Origin: Cyanobacteriota bacterium
GTDB lineage: Bacteria; Cyanobacteriota; Vampirovibrionia; Vampirovibrionales; Vampirovibrionaceae
DNA: 64,000 nucleotides
NCBI GenBank assembly: GCA_019751815.1
Contig: JAIEMW010000001.1
Location: forward strand, 194,197-258,196
Direction of reading: 5' to 3'
Part shown: positions 27,901 to 37,009 of the stretch, piece after piece
How positions within the stretch are numbered: position 1 is the first letter of the stretch
Layout: each line of letters begins with the position of its first letter
Program-made: the position numbers and the translations under genes
Notes under the pieces: model-generated
What the model was told of the DNA's origin: nothing
What the model saw: the letters and a program-made list of their open reading frames with translations, nothing else
The model's database searches: none

Positions 27901-28368
27901 ATGACAACCGATACATTAGAACTGACCCCCTTGGCCGTTGGCACCCCCGCCCCGGACTTTAACCTGCCCGCCTCTGGCGCCGAAGGGACCGTGAAATTGA
28001 CTGACTACCGTGGAAAAAACCTGATTATTGTCTTCTACCCCAAAGACCAAACACCCGGTTGTACCCGTCAGTTGTGCTCATTGCGCGATGATTTGGCCGT
28101 GTTTAAGGGGCTGAATACCGAAATTTTGGGTTCTAACCCAGGCTCTAAAGAAAGCCACGAGCGTTTCAGCGAAAAAGAGAGCTACCCCTTCCCCATTTTG
28201 GTAGACGCTGATAAAACCATGGCCACTGCTTACCAGGCCCTGAAACCCGAAGGCGGGATTCAGCGAACAGTCTACATTATTGACGGGCAAGGCGTGATTC
28301 GCTTTTCTCAGCAAGGGATGCCCTCTGATGAGGAGTTGGCCGCTGCTATCCGCGGATTCTCTGCCTAG
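27901..28368 (+). CDS. bcp: Thioredoxin-dependent thiol peroxidase (BCP-type peroxiredoxin)
   Basis: The 155-residue protein reduces hydroperoxides. The peroxidatic cysteine is C54 in 'DQTPGCTRQLC' and the second cysteine C59 is five residues later, the typical BCP/PrxQ alpha2 arrangement. The active-site Thr/Pro (TPGCT) and Arg near 122 are in place. A strong terminator follows at 28382. AAGGAG lies ahead of the ATG. Confidence 0.9.
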   Translation: MTTDTLELTPLAVGTPAPDFNLPASGAEGTVKLTDYRGKNLIIVFYPKDQTPGCTRQLCSLRDDLAVFKGLNTEILGSNPGSKESHERFSEKESYPFPILVDADKTMATAYQALKPEGGIQRTVYIIDGQGVIRFSQQGMPSDEELAAAIRGFSA

Positions 28369-28381
28369 TATCACTATCACC

Positions 28382-28418
28382 GCCAGGCTGAGTTTTGATA
28401 AACTATCCTCAGCCTGGC
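28382..28418 (+). terminator. Terminator-like hairpin after bcp
   Basis: GCCAGGCTGAG (28382-28392) pairs perfectly with CTCAGCCTGGC (28408-28418) over 11 pairs, with a TTGATTCCCTTT tail. It could end the etfBA-bcp transcript. Confidence 0.7.
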
Positions 28419-28469
28419 TTGATTCCCTTTCAACCCTCAATAGTTACCATTCTGAAGGAGTAAGATTCA

Positions 28470-28964
28470 ATGAATTTGCCGCACACCCAATTTCCAGTAT
28501 GGTTTTTACCTGTGGGAACCAGTCTTCAGAATGTGGCACTGAGCCTGATTATTGGAGGGATGTTGATTCTGGGGGCGTTTGTCGCCCCAGTCGTCTTTCG
28601 AAATGTGGTAGAGCCCGCAGCCGGTGATATCATGAGCCCTATTTTTAAGCGTTACGATACGCTATTGCTGGTGTGTGTCTGCCTATTGCTGATCGGTGAG
28701 GCGTTGCGGGTGCTGATTCTCGGCTGCCCGTGCCTTGAGTTGGGGAGAGAGACGGTTCGCCTCGTTGTATGGGCCGCGCTGGTTGGCCTGCTGTTGTATT
28801 CCGTGTACGGGGTGAATGCGCAAATTTACGCCATGCACCAAGCCGGAACCCACGTGGACCCAGAGCATTTGGCACAATTTAGTAAAGTGCACAAGCTCTC
28901 TGAGCAGTTATTTAAGACAGAATGCCTCTTAGGGTTGATCCTGCTGGTATTGAATACTCTCTAA
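28470..28964 (+). CDS. DUF4149-like small membrane protein
   Basis: The 164-residue protein has about four hydrophobic helices: near residues 18-45, 65-90, 95-125 and 145-164. It carries the pattern 'GGMLILGAFVAPVVF' and 'AQIYAMHQAG', with 'FSKVHKLSEQLFKTECLLGL' near the end. This matches the DUF4149/TMEM205-like family as I remember it. The function is unknown. GAAGGAG precedes the ATG. It stands alone between two terminators. Confidence 0.6.
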   Translation: MNLPHTQFPVWFLPVGTSLQNVALSLIIGGMLILGAFVAPVVFRNVVEPAAGDIMSPIFKRYDTLLLVCVCLLLIGEALRVLILGCPCLELGRETVRLVVWAALVGLLLYSVYGVNAQIYAMHQAGTHVDPEHLAQFSKVHKLSEQLFKTECLLGLILLVLNTL

Positions 28965-29010
28965 AAATTAGAACAGGAAAATACCAGCCTGTATCTTTCC
29001 CATGCCGTAT

Positions 29011-29044
29011 CTGGTCCTGATATGGGCCAGTGGTCCTTTTTTTG
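29011..29044. terminator. Terminator between the DUF4149-like gene and prpC
   Basis: CTGGTCC (29011-29017) pairs with GGGCCAG (29024-29030), a seven-pair stem with one G-U pair and a TGATAT loop, followed by seven T. The hairpin suits the plus-strand transcript and lies between convergent genes. Confidence 0.6.
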
Positions 29045-29052
29045 ATTGAGAG

Positions 29053-30195
29053 TTAGCGCTGGTTCAGCGGGACATACGATAGGTGATCGGGCCCTTCGTA
29101 GATGGCCTTGGGCCGAATCAAGCGGTTGGCATCGAGTTGTTCAATAATGTGGGAAGACCAACCTGCCACCCGAGCCAGAGCAAAAATAGGGGTGTAGATA
29201 TCAATCGGCAGCTTCATCAGGTAATAAATATAGGCGGTGGGGAAGTCGACATTGGGGAGAATGTTCTTTTCTCGCTCCATGGTCTGAGCCACGATGGTGG
29301 CTGTTTGATGCCACTGAGGTTGTCCAACACGCTCTGAGAGTTCTTTGGCGTAGTCGTTCAGCAAAAAGGCACGAGGGTCGCCCGTTTTATATTCTCTATG
29401 ACCAAAGCCCATAATTTTTTTCTTGGTGGCCAGGGCGTCAATTACCCAAGCTTCGGCTTTGTCTGGAGAGCCAATCTCTAGGAGCATTTTCATCGCTTCT
29501 TCGTTGGCACCGCCGTGAAGAGAGCCTTTGAGCGTACCAATCGCAGAGACAATACCAGAATGCAGGTCAGATAACGTGGAAGTGGTGACACGGGCTGCAA
29601 AGGTGGAGGCATTAAAGCCGTGATCGGTATACGCAATCAGGGTCATATCAAAAATACGGGCCAAATAGGCATCTGGCTTTTCGTCAAACAACATATAGAG
29701 GAAATTTTCCGCGTGGCCAAGGGTGGCATCAGGCGCGACAGGGTCTTTGCCTTGGCTAATCCGGTAGTTGGCAGCCACTATGGAGGCAAATTGGCCTGTG
29801 AGTCGGGTGGCTTTTCGGACATTGGCTTCGTGGGAGTCGTTTTTCACATCCGGATCGCTGAGTGAGAGGAGCGCCACTGCGGCACGCAGCGTGTCCATCA
29901 TATTGGCATTTTTGGGGAAGCTTTTCAGCGTATTGATAAATTCGGGGCTCAGTTTGCGGGCAGTTCTGAGATCGGTGTTAAAGGTGTCTAACTCTTTCTG
30001 ATTGGGCAGATGGCCGTAAATGAGCAAGAAAGCAACTTCTTCGTAGCACGCATGCTCAGCCAGATCACGGATATCATAACCGCGATACATCAGGCTATTT
30101 AAGGCAGGATTGACAAATGACAACTGGGTGACCCCAGCCACAATCCCTTCTAAACCTGGACTATAAGATTCTTTTGAAGCCTGAGACGTCGTCAT
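29053..30195 (-). CDS. prpC: Citrate synthase family, probable 2-methylcitrate synthase
   Basis: The 380-residue enzyme has the type-II citrate synthase catalytic residues: His in 'SLHGGANEEA', His in 'MGFGHREYKTGDPRA', and Asp in 'PNVDFPTAYIYYLM'. Sequence alone does not separate citrate synthase from 2-methylcitrate synthase. Its place at the end of a prpD-prpB-prpC run on the minus strand favours the latter, which joins propionyl-CoA to oxaloacetate. It may also serve as a citrate synthase. It is separated from prpB by 89 bases. Confidence 0.88.
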   Translation of the reverse strand: MTTSQASKESYSPGLEGIVAGVTQLSFVNPALNSLMYRGYDIRDLAEHACYEEVAFLLIYGHLPNQKELDTFNTDLRTARKLSPEFINTLKSFPKNANMMDTLRAAVALLSLSDPDVKNDSHEANVRKATRLTGQFASIVAANYRISQGKDPVAPDATLGHAENFLYMLFDEKPDAYLARIFDMTLIAYTDHGFNASTFAARVTTSTLSDLHSGIVSAIGTLKGSLHGGANEEAMKMLLEIGSPDKAEAWVIDALATKKKIMGFGHREYKTGDPRAFLLNDYAKELSERVGQPQWHQTATIVAQTMEREKNILPNVDFPTAYIYYLMKLPIDIYTPIFALARVAGWSSHIIEQLDANRLIRPKAIYEGPDHLSYVPLNQR

Positions 30196-30284
30196 AATAC
30201 TGCCCCTTATTTGATCAGTGCCATACTACCCGAAAAAATCCTGAAAGAATTTGCCCGTATTGTACGACAACCCAGGGGTAAATG

Positions 30285-31235
30285 TCAGCTTTTTTCCAGA
30301 GAAGGGCTTCGAGACAGCTGTTTATCAAGGGCTTCGTAATCGTCATAGTGAATCAGTCGGTAGAGATCTTTACGGTGTGTCATTTGAGCAAGCAGAGGCT
30401 CTTGTGTTCCTGCTGTCAAAACCGCGCTAAGACCGTCTGCCACAGTCTTCATCATTAAGCGAAAGGCAGTCATTGGGTAAATAACAATATCGTACCCCCA
30501 GGATTCAAGCGTTTGTATAGGTAGCAAGGGGGATTTTCCAAATTCTGTCATGTTGGCAAGCAGTCCAGCATTGGGATAGCGGGTTTTAATGGCCTGAGAA
30601 ATTTGGGCAAAATCAGCTTCTGTTTCCATTGCTTCAGTAAAAATCATATCCGCTCCGGCTTCTATGTAAGACAAAGAGCGAGATATGGCATCTTCTAACC
30701 CGTAAACTGCTCGTGAATCCACTCTGGCAATCAACAGAAACTCTGGATTGCTTCGAGCGGCGACAGCGGCACGTATTTTTTCACACATAGCCTCAGTGGC
30801 AATGACTTGTTTCCCGCCAAGATGACCGCAGCGTTTTGGAAACACCTGATCTTCCAGATGAATGCCGGAAAGCCCCGCGTTTTCATAGGCTTTTACGGTA
30901 CGAAACACCTGGATCGCTTCACCAAAACCGGTGTCTGCATCGGCAATAGTGGGTATACTGACCGCGCTAGCGATATACCCAGAAAATTGAACCATCTCAC
31001 TGAGGCTGAGCATCCCAATATCAGGGTAGCCCGCCACCCCGTTATTCAAGCCAGCCCCGGAAACGTAGACCAGCTCGTAGCCAATGGATTCAATGATTTT
31101 GGCGGTAATGGCATTGAAGGCGCCCGGGGCGGCAAGGGCCTTTTTCTGCTTCAGACGCTCTCTCAAGCGAGCTGGTTTGTCGCTTGTTTTCTGAAGCAGC
31201 GCTTCTGGATTCTGAAGCGGCTTGCTATTGTCCAT
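30285..31235 (-). CDS. prpB: 2-methylisocitrate lyase (PrpB-type)
   Basis: PrpB cleaves 2-methylisocitrate into pyruvate and succinate. The 316-residue enzyme belongs to the isocitrate lyase/PEP mutase superfamily. It has 'VSGAGLNNGVAGYPDIGMLSL', the metal-binding 'DADTGFG' and 'GIHLEDQVFPKRCGHLGG', where KRCGH carries the catalytic Cys. The frame opens at 31298, but ATG 31235 overlaps the end of prpD by only 11 bases and begins a normal family N terminus, so I used it. It lies between prpD and prpC, which sets its assignment. Confidence 0.92.
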   Translation of the reverse strand: MDNSKPLQNPEALLQKTSDKPARLRERLKQKKALAAPGAFNAITAKIIESIGYELVYVSGAGLNNGVAGYPDIGMLSLSEMVQFSGYIASAVSIPTIADADTGFGEAIQVFRTVKAYENAGLSGIHLEDQVFPKRCGHLGGKQVIATEAMCEKIRAAVAARSNPEFLLIARVDSRAVYGLEDAISRSLSYIEAGADMIFTEAMETEADFAQISQAIKTRYPNAGLLANMTEFGKSPLLPIQTLESWGYDIVIYPMTAFRLMMKTVADGLSAVLTAGTQEPLLAQMTHRKDLYRLIHYDDYEALDKQLSRSPSLEKS

Positions 31236-32640
31236 GGGCCCGCCCGTTTCCGCGGTCAAAGAGGGCCAGTATACTGCTGACACTGGTTGTTTCTTCAAAT
31301 TTCCACAGGGCGTCTAGTTGCTGCTGAATTTTGCGCTCATCAAAGACGCGAGCCGCCAGCGGTCTAAACTTCGCTTCGATTTGTGCATCATTCATTGGGT
31401 TTTTGCAGTGTCCCAGGGGATAAGAGATGGTTTTGCTCAACACGGTTCCGTCCGTGAGGGTGATTGTGAGCCGGTTAGGAATCCCGTCTGGATAGCCCGC
31501 ATTCATTTCAGGATGGCGAGAAACAGCCACTTTTTGGACCACTTCCAGCAGTTTTGGATCCCGAATTCTCTCATCGGTAAAAGATTCTAGCGTAATATCT
31601 CCGTCAACCAGGGCCGCAGAAACCACATAGGGCATGCTGTGATCGGCAGTTTCGCGGCTTTTGGGGCGCCAATGTTCAGCAAACCCGGCAATAATATCCA
31701 CTGCGGCATCAAAACTATCAATGTGGATAGACTGAATGCTGTCAGGGCTTTTAATTTGTGGACGCAGTTCCAAGGCCGCTTCAATCGCACTTTGGGAATG
31801 ATACTCGGCTGGGAAGTGTTTCACATAGGTGTTGAGAAACATAAATGCTTGTCCGTTCTTACCGCCCAAGGGCGCGAGTTGAAACTCACCTGAAATTTGC
31901 TTATAAAAGCCCATCTCGCCTTCAAAAATTTCGGAAGGACCCGTCATCCCTTCTCGGGCCAGCAGCGCGGCAAACAGTCCGTTTCGAGAAGCATTGGCAA
32001 AGGCACAGCCTTTCCAGTGAGAGAGTTCTCCCACGCGGGTCTGTCTCATCGCATTATTGGGGGTGGCAGCCAGGCCTTGTGCATGCACCAGTTGATCAAC
32101 AGACAGCCCAAACAGCTTACCGCAAGCCAGTGCAGTAGAAAAAGAGCCGTACGTGACGTGATCCCACCCGCGTGAGCGGATACTGGCCGCATCACAGAGC
32201 CGACATTGGATTTCGTAGGCCAGTACAATGGCTGTAATCACATCTTTCCCATTGGCTTTGACACTTTCCGCTGCAGCTAAAACCGCAGCAATGTTGTCAC
32301 TCGGGTGAGCGGGTTCTTTGGAGAGATACGTGTCGTTAAAATCGAGATATCGAAACAAAATCCCGTTGGCAAATGCGGCTAAATCCGGTGATGTTTGGTG
32401 TTTGGTTCCAATCACGGTGGCTCCACCTTTATTGGAGTCAACCCATTTGCTCACCCGTCGGGCAATCGTGGCGGGCTCACTGTCGATAGCACCCATGGCA
32501 CAACCCAACGAATCAATAATGCGGCGTTTTACTTCTTGCACCACCGGTGCAGGAATATCTTCATAGCGAAGTGAATGGGCGTATTCTGCCAGTTGATGGG
32601 CTAAAGTGGTTTTGGTGGCGATGCTGCTGCCGTGGGTCAT
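31225..32640 (-). CDS. prpD: 2-methylcitrate dehydratase (PrpD-type)
   Basis: PrpD dehydrates 2-methylcitrate in the methylcitrate cycle. The 471-residue MmgE/PrpD-family enzyme begins 'LAHQLAEYAHSLRYEDIPA', has 'DSLGCAMGAIDSEPA' near residue 45, the glycine-rich 'RYLDFNDTYLSKEPAHPSDNI' segment and 'TPNNAMRQTRVGELSHWKGCAFANASRNG'-like spacing near 190-215. It heads the prpDBC set. No separate prpE or regulator gene is present. The message probably starts in the divergent gap shared with glpD. Confidence 0.9.
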   Translation of the reverse strand: MTHGSSIATKTTLAHQLAEYAHSLRYEDIPAPVVQEVKRRIIDSLGCAMGAIDSEPATIARRVSKWVDSNKGGATVIGTKHQTSPDLAAFANGILFRYLDFNDTYLSKEPAHPSDNIAAVLAAAESVKANGKDVITAIVLAYEIQCRLCDAASIRSRGWDHVTYGSFSTALACGKLFGLSVDQLVHAQGLAATPNNAMRQTRVGELSHWKGCAFANASRNGLFAALLAREGMTGPSEIFEGEMGFYKQISGEFQLAPLGGKNGQAFMFLNTYVKHFPAEYHSQSAIEAALELRPQIKSPDSIQSIHIDSFDAAVDIIAGFAEHWRPKSRETADHSMPYVVSAALVDGDITLESFTDERIRDPKLLEVVQKVAVSRHPEMNAGYPDGIPNRLTITLTDGTVLSKTISYPLGHCKNPMNDAQIEAKFRPLAARVFDERKIQQQLDALWKFEETTSVSSILALFDRGNGRAHGQ

Positions 32641-32747
32641 GGGGCTATCCCTCTCTCAAGCTGATAAAAAGCGAAAAATAATTTTCCTATTCTACCGTAA
32701 ACATCCCGTAAATAAAGCGGTTTTTCCCTGGGTGTGAGGTCTTAATT

Positions 32748-34535
32748 GTGCTAGCCTATTTCCTTATGATTCGTCCTACGTATAACAAATCCGCCGCACA
32801 ACTGGTGGAAAAGCCCTTCGATCTCATTGTCATTGGGGGTGGGATTAACGGGACAGGGATTGCCCGTGACGCTTCACGCCGGGGGCTTTCTGTTCTTTTG
32901 CTGGAAAAAAATGATTTTGGTGCCGGAACCACGGCCTATTCCAGTCGGTTGATACACGGGGGGCTTCGTTACCTGGAACACGGGGAAATTTCGTTGGTTC
33001 GAGAATCACTCCGCGAGAGAGAACGCCTGTTGCACAATGCCCCACATCTGGTAAAACCACTTCCCTTGGGGATTCCAGTGTATCAAGACAGTAAACGTCC
33101 ATTGTGGATGATCCGGGTTGGCATGTGGTTGTATGACGCTCTGTCCTGGGACCGTTCAGTGCCAGGTCATCAAAATCTTAGTAAAGATGAGTTTCTTCTC
33201 AGATTTCCATATGTAGAGTCCAAAGGGCTCAAGGGTGGTGTGCTGTATTACGATGCACAAGTTTCTCTACCGGAGCGTGTGAGCGTGGAAAATGCCATTG
33301 ACGCCAAGAACCACGGGGCGGTGATGCTCAATCATGCCGATGTAGAATCCGTCCATCTTAAAAACCAAATTGCAGAAACCAACCAGGATGCTGCTTCTGT
33401 CACATTTAAAGATGTCCTTACTGGAGAAACACTGGTGGCCCGTGGGCAATCGGTTGTCAATGCTTCTGGGCCCTGGGTCGATAAGATTTTAGGGCATTCC
33501 AATGTCACCACGGGTCGAAAAATTGGCGGAACCAAGGGAATCCATATCGTCGTGCCCAGGTCAGCCGCAGGGGGCTTGCCCCAAAACAAATCAGGCGACA
33601 AAGAATCAGGCGCATTATACGTCGAAGCCAAAGACGGTCGGCCGTTTTTTATGATCCCCTGGCAGCAAGAGTACCTGCTGATTGGCACAACAGATACCCA
33701 TTACGACGGAGACTTAGACAAAGTGGTCGCCACGCCAGAGGATGTGGCCTATTTGCTCGATGCGGCGAATCAATTCTTGTCTCAAAAGCTCTCGCAGTCA
33801 GACATCTTGTTTTCGTATGCCGGGGTGCGTCCTCTGCCCTTTGTTCAGAATAAAAATGCCGGTGCGATCACGCGCAAACATATTACAGCCAATCATCAGG
33901 CAACCAGAGAAACGCCGGTGCCTTTTTTCTCAGTGATAGGCGGTAAACTCACGACATACCGAAGTTTGGCAGAAGAGGTAGTCAATACAGTGTGTCAGGC
34001 GCTGAAATACAGAAATAATCAGAATAAATATCTCAATACCCGGTGGGCACCGCTCCCAGGGGCTGATGTCAAGCACAGTAATGCTGCTGAGTTACCTGTT
34101 TTATTGGAATCTGGGACGGAAACGTCTTATGCAGATTACGCCAAGCTTCTCTATGAACAGACCCTCTCTCCAGAAGTCTCTGGATTGACTGAGGAGCAGG
34201 CCAAGCATTTGCTCAATACCTACGGGCTTCGCGCCGGCTCTGTGATGGCACTGACACTTGATGACCCAACACTGAAAATGCCGGTCAGTCCCCATTCCGT
34301 GATGATTCAGGCTGAGGTGATTTATGCCGTTCGTCATGAGATGGCTCAAACAATTGCCGATGTCTTGATGCGCCGCAGTGGTTTGGCTTTGCGAGAAGGG
34401 GTTGGCCTTTCTGCACTAGAGACTGTATCGCGTTTGATGGCCAAAGAATTACAATGGTCAGAACCAGAACGGTTGTACCAGGTGGAAGTCTATACCGAAA
34501 CGGTCACGACCTTAAACCAGCCTAAAAAAAACTAA
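32748..34535 (+). CDS. glpD: Glycerol-3-phosphate dehydrogenase (FAD-dependent)
   Basis: GlpD oxidises glycerol 3-phosphate to dihydroxyacetone phosphate and feeds electrons to the quinone pool at the membrane. The 595 residues contain the FAD-binding 'DLIVIGGGINGTGIARDA' near residues 25-42. 'SSRLIHGGLRYLEHGEISLV' follows at about 64-84, and the C-terminal domain of bacterial GlpD comes after residue 400. GAGG eight bases before GTG 32748 supports that start; ATG 32766 is the alternative. It ends against the convergent ABC permease gene with a four-base overlap. Confidence 0.93.
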   Translation: MLAYFLMIRPTYNKSAAQLVEKPFDLIVIGGGINGTGIARDASRRGLSVLLLEKNDFGAGTTAYSSRLIHGGLRYLEHGEISLVRESLRERERLLHNAPHLVKPLPLGIPVYQDSKRPLWMIRVGMWLYDALSWDRSVPGHQNLSKDEFLLRFPYVESKGLKGGVLYYDAQVSLPERVSVENAIDAKNHGAVMLNHADVESVHLKNQIAETNQDAASVTFKDVLTGETLVARGQSVVNASGPWVDKILGHSNVTTGRKIGGTKGIHIVVPRSAAGGLPQNKSGDKESGALYVEAKDGRPFFMIPWQQEYLLIGTTDTHYDGDLDKVVATPEDVAYLLDAANQFLSQKLSQSDILFSYAGVRPLPFVQNKNAGAITRKHITANHQATRETPVPFFSVIGGKLTTYRSLAEEVVNTVCQALKYRNNQNKYLNTRWAPLPGADVKHSNAAELPVLLESGTETSYADYAKLLYEQTLSPEVSGLTEEQAKHLLNTYGLRAGSVMALTLDDPTLKMPVSPHSVMIQAEVIYAVRHEMAQTIADVLMRRSGLALREGVGLSALETVSRLMAKELQWSEPERLYQVEVYTETVTTLNQPKKN

Positions 34536-35245
34536 GTCTCAAAAATGGGTTTTAGCTTCTGGCCTTCACTTGAGTTTTGGTGTTCTCGACTTTCCAATGA
34601 CTCTGCCAATTTAGACAGACAGGCGCAAAGGCTAAAGTAAATTACGCCAATCACAACGAGTAGTTCAAAATCGTGATACGTCCGTTCGTAGATGATTTCT
34701 CCTGCCCGGGTGAGTTCAATCACGCCGACGATTGAGGCCAAGGACGTGTCTTTGATCAGTGAGATAACTTGACCTAACAACGCTGGAACACTTCGGCTGA
34801 GGGCCAAAGGGAGGCGAATCAACAAAAGACGTTGCGTGTATGTAAGCCCCAAACTCACGGCTGCATCCATTTCTGTCCCACGAATCCCGCGTAATCCCCC
34901 GCGAACAATTTCGGCAAAATAGGCGGTCTCAAACAGGGCAAAGGCCAGCAATGCGGAAATAAAAAAGTTAGGCTCGGGGGTTAATTTGGGCATCACCCCG
35001 TAATGGATTAACACCAGAAACAGAATAAGCGGGATACTGCGTAAAACTTCAATATACGCCGCTGCTAACCAAGAAAGAACCGGGATTTTTTCGGATCGAA
35101 GCAGCCCTAGTACAGTGCCCATTGGGATACTGAGGAGCAGAATTAGCACAGACATTACCAAGGTGGTGCCAAAGCCTTGCAGGAGTAATGGGCTCCAAGC
35201 ATCTTCCCAGTGAGAGGGCCAATGAAACACAAAAGCAGACGTCAT
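34532..35245 (-). CDS. Polar amino-acid ABC transporter permease
   Basis: The 237-residue membrane protein has the HisM/GlnP-type fold with five or six hydrophobic helices. The conserved cytoplasmic EAA loop appears as 'EMDAAVSLGLTYTQRLLLIRLPLALSRSVPALLGQVISLIKDTSL' (in parts), including the G-L and the I-RLP pieces. It is the second permease of a substrate-binding protein-permease-permease set. No ATP-binding gene is found in the window. The substrate is unknown; family members carry Gln, Glu, His or Arg. Confidence 0.9.
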   Translation of the reverse strand: MTSAFVFHWPSHWEDAWSPLLLQGFGTTLVMSVLILLLSIPMGTVLGLLRSEKIPVLSWLAAAYIEVLRSIPLILFLVLIHYGVMPKLTPEPNFFISALLAFALFETAYFAEIVRGGLRGIRGTEMDAAVSLGLTYTQRLLLIRLPLALSRSVPALLGQVISLIKDTSLASIVGVIELTRAGEIIYERTYHDFELLVVIGVIYFSLCACLSKLAESLESREHQNSSEGQKLKPIFET

Positions 35246-35251
35246 TTGGGG

Positions 35252-35962
35252 TTATATGCCTCCTACCAGTTTAGGAAAACGTAACCACCGTCTCTCTAAG
35301 CAGTAATCGAGTCCGTGGACGATAGCCCCAATCAGTAAAGACAGCGTGATATAGAGGCTGGCGCCAACGATAAAGTATTCTACGGGACGAAAATCGTTGA
35401 CAGCCCCTCGGTAGACCGTAAAAAATAAATCTTCCACTGTGATAAACGCCACCAGTGAGGAGTTTTTCATCAGATTGATACTTTGATTGCCAAGAGCAGG
35501 GAGGCAGTACCGGATTGCTTGAGGGAGGGTGACCCAGAAAAAGACTTGGATGGCAGACATCCCCAATGCTTGGCCTGAATCCCACTGTGTACGAGGAATC
35601 GCGAGAAATCCAGAGCGCAGAATTTCAGAGACATAGGCGCCTGTGTATAATCCCAGTGCAAGGACTCCGCAAGTCTCCTCGGTTAAATTGATCCCCAGAC
35701 TTTGGAGCCCTCGATAAAACAAGTATAAGTGTAAGAGCAAGGGGGTGTTACGAAATAACGACACGTAGGCCCTAGAAAGCCAGCTAAACAGTGAGATATG
35801 CCCCAGTTGGGTTCTGATAAACACAGTGATAACACCCACAAAAGCAGCAAGCAGCGTACTCAGCGCGGTAATTTTGACAGTGACGCTGAGCCCAGACAGA
35901 ATGTTGTGCGTGACTTCTGGCTGCTGGATAAACTGGATAAGATGACTTAAAAATGGAGGCAT
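35252..35962 (-). CDS. Polar amino-acid ABC transporter permease
   Basis: The 236-residue permease has the HisM family's conserved loop 'RTQWDSGQALGMSAIQVFFWVTLPQAIRYCLPALGNQSINLMKNSSL' (in pieces) and several hydrophobic helices. The frame opens at 36001, but ATG 35962 follows the receptor gene's stop by two bases and starts with a hydrophobic N terminus, so I chose it. It is the partner of the permease at 34532. Confidence 0.9.
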   Translation of the reverse strand: MPPFLSHLIQFIQQPEVTHNILSGLSVTVKITALSTLLAAFVGVITVFIRTQLGHISLFSWLSRAYVSLFRNTPLLLHLYLFYRGLQSLGINLTEETCGVLALGLYTGAYVSEILRSGFLAIPRTQWDSGQALGMSAIQVFFWVTLPQAIRYCLPALGNQSINLMKNSSLVAFITVEDLFFTVYRGAVNDFRPVEYFIVGASLYITLSLLIGAIVHGLDYCLERRWLRFPKLVGGI

Positions 35963-35964
35963 TG

Positions 35965-36825
35965 CTAAGGACAATGGTTCTGTTGATCCAGTGACATCCA
36001 ACGTTGTTCTATCTTTTTCAGAGTCCCATCGGCTTTTATCTCTGCAATGGCTTTATTCACCGCTTCAATAAAGCTTTTGGAAGCGGTGCTGTTTTCGTCT
36101 TTGCGAAAACCAAGACCGTAAGGCTCAGAGGACAGTCTCTCGGGCAGGAGTCGGTAACCACAACTGTCTGCTAAGAAGCCAGCCAAAATTGTATCATCAG
36201 TGGTGAGTGCGTCGCCTCTGCCCGCCTTGAGTGCGGAGAAGGCGTCAACTGCCGTTTTAAACCCAACATATTTGGCTTGAGGGAGAACCTTACGGATATT
36301 TTTCTCACTGGTGCTGCCCAAAACGTATAAAATCCGCAGGGTTGCTAAATCAGTCAGTTTTTTAGCCTTACTTGTACTGGGAACCATCACCTGTTGGGTG
36401 GCCCGGAAGTACTCATTGCTGAAATGGATCACTTCGGCCCGCTCTGGGGTAATTGTCATGGTGGCAGCCACAATATCGACAGTGCCACTGTTGACGGCAA
36501 TAATGCGGGTAGAAGAAAGCACTTGCTGAAAGGACACTTTGGCGGTGGGGCCAAATACCCGGCGGTTGATTTCCCGTATGAGATCCACGTCAAATCCCTT
36601 GACTTGACCGTCATTATCGAGATAGCCGAAAGGTTTACTGTCAAATTTAACCCCAGCAATGAGCTTACCGCGCTGCTTGATTTGATTGAGTGTGGGTGGC
36701 GTTTTATCGGAGGAGGTGACCCCACTGAAATTGCAGCCAGACAGGAGTGGCAGGCTGATAATAAAGCCTAAAAGAAGCCATTTAAAACACACAGAAAGCG
36801 TGGGTATTTTGAATCTAAAGCTCAT
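35965..36825 (-). CDS. ABC transporter amino-acid-binding lipoprotein
   Basis: The 286-residue receptor has a lipoprotein signal with a lipobox 'LLSGC' at about residues 27-31, so its mature end is Cys31, lipid-modified and outer-leaflet or periplasm-facing. The SBP_bac_3 fold follows, with 'GKLIAGVKFDSKPFGYLDNDGQVKGFDVDL' (in parts) near 52-80 and 'GTVDIVAATMTITPERAEVIHFS' near 112-135. It is the first gene of a transport operon. The missing ATPase must be supplied from elsewhere. Confidence 0.9.
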   Translation of the reverse strand: MSFRFKIPTLSVCFKWLLLGFIISLPLLSGCNFSGVTSSDKTPPTLNQIKQRGKLIAGVKFDSKPFGYLDNDGQVKGFDVDLIREINRRVFGPTAKVSFQQVLSSTRIIAVNSGTVDIVAATMTITPERAEVIHFSNEYFRATQQVMVPSTSKAKKLTDLATLRILYVLGSTSEKNIRKVLPQAKYVGFKTAVDAFSALKAGRGDALTTDDTILAGFLADSCGYRLLPERLSSEPYGLGFRKDENSTASKSFIEAVNKAIAEIKADGTLKKIEQRWMSLDQQNHCP

Positions 36826-36902
36826 ATAAAATCCGATGGCCTTTTGATGAAATCCGCTTATGCTTATTTTAGCAGGGTTAAAGCGTTTGACGGCTTGAAT
36901 TT

Positions 36903-36950
36903 GGAATGAATCCTAGAATGTCTTCTGGAATAACGCCTAGAATAACTTAA
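36903..36950. repeat. Imperfect 24-bp tandem repeat upstream of the FliK-like gene
   Basis: A 24-base unit, itself two 12-base halves of the form GGAAT......CCTAGAAT......, occurs twice and matches at 17 of 24 positions. It lies in the divergent region between the ABC receptor gene and the next gene. It may be a set of regulator sites. Confidence 0.35.
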
Positions 36951-37009
36951 GGTTCGCTTTAAACCCGTCGAAAACACAGGGGTATTAAGATCAGCCTATC
37001 AATGAAGGA

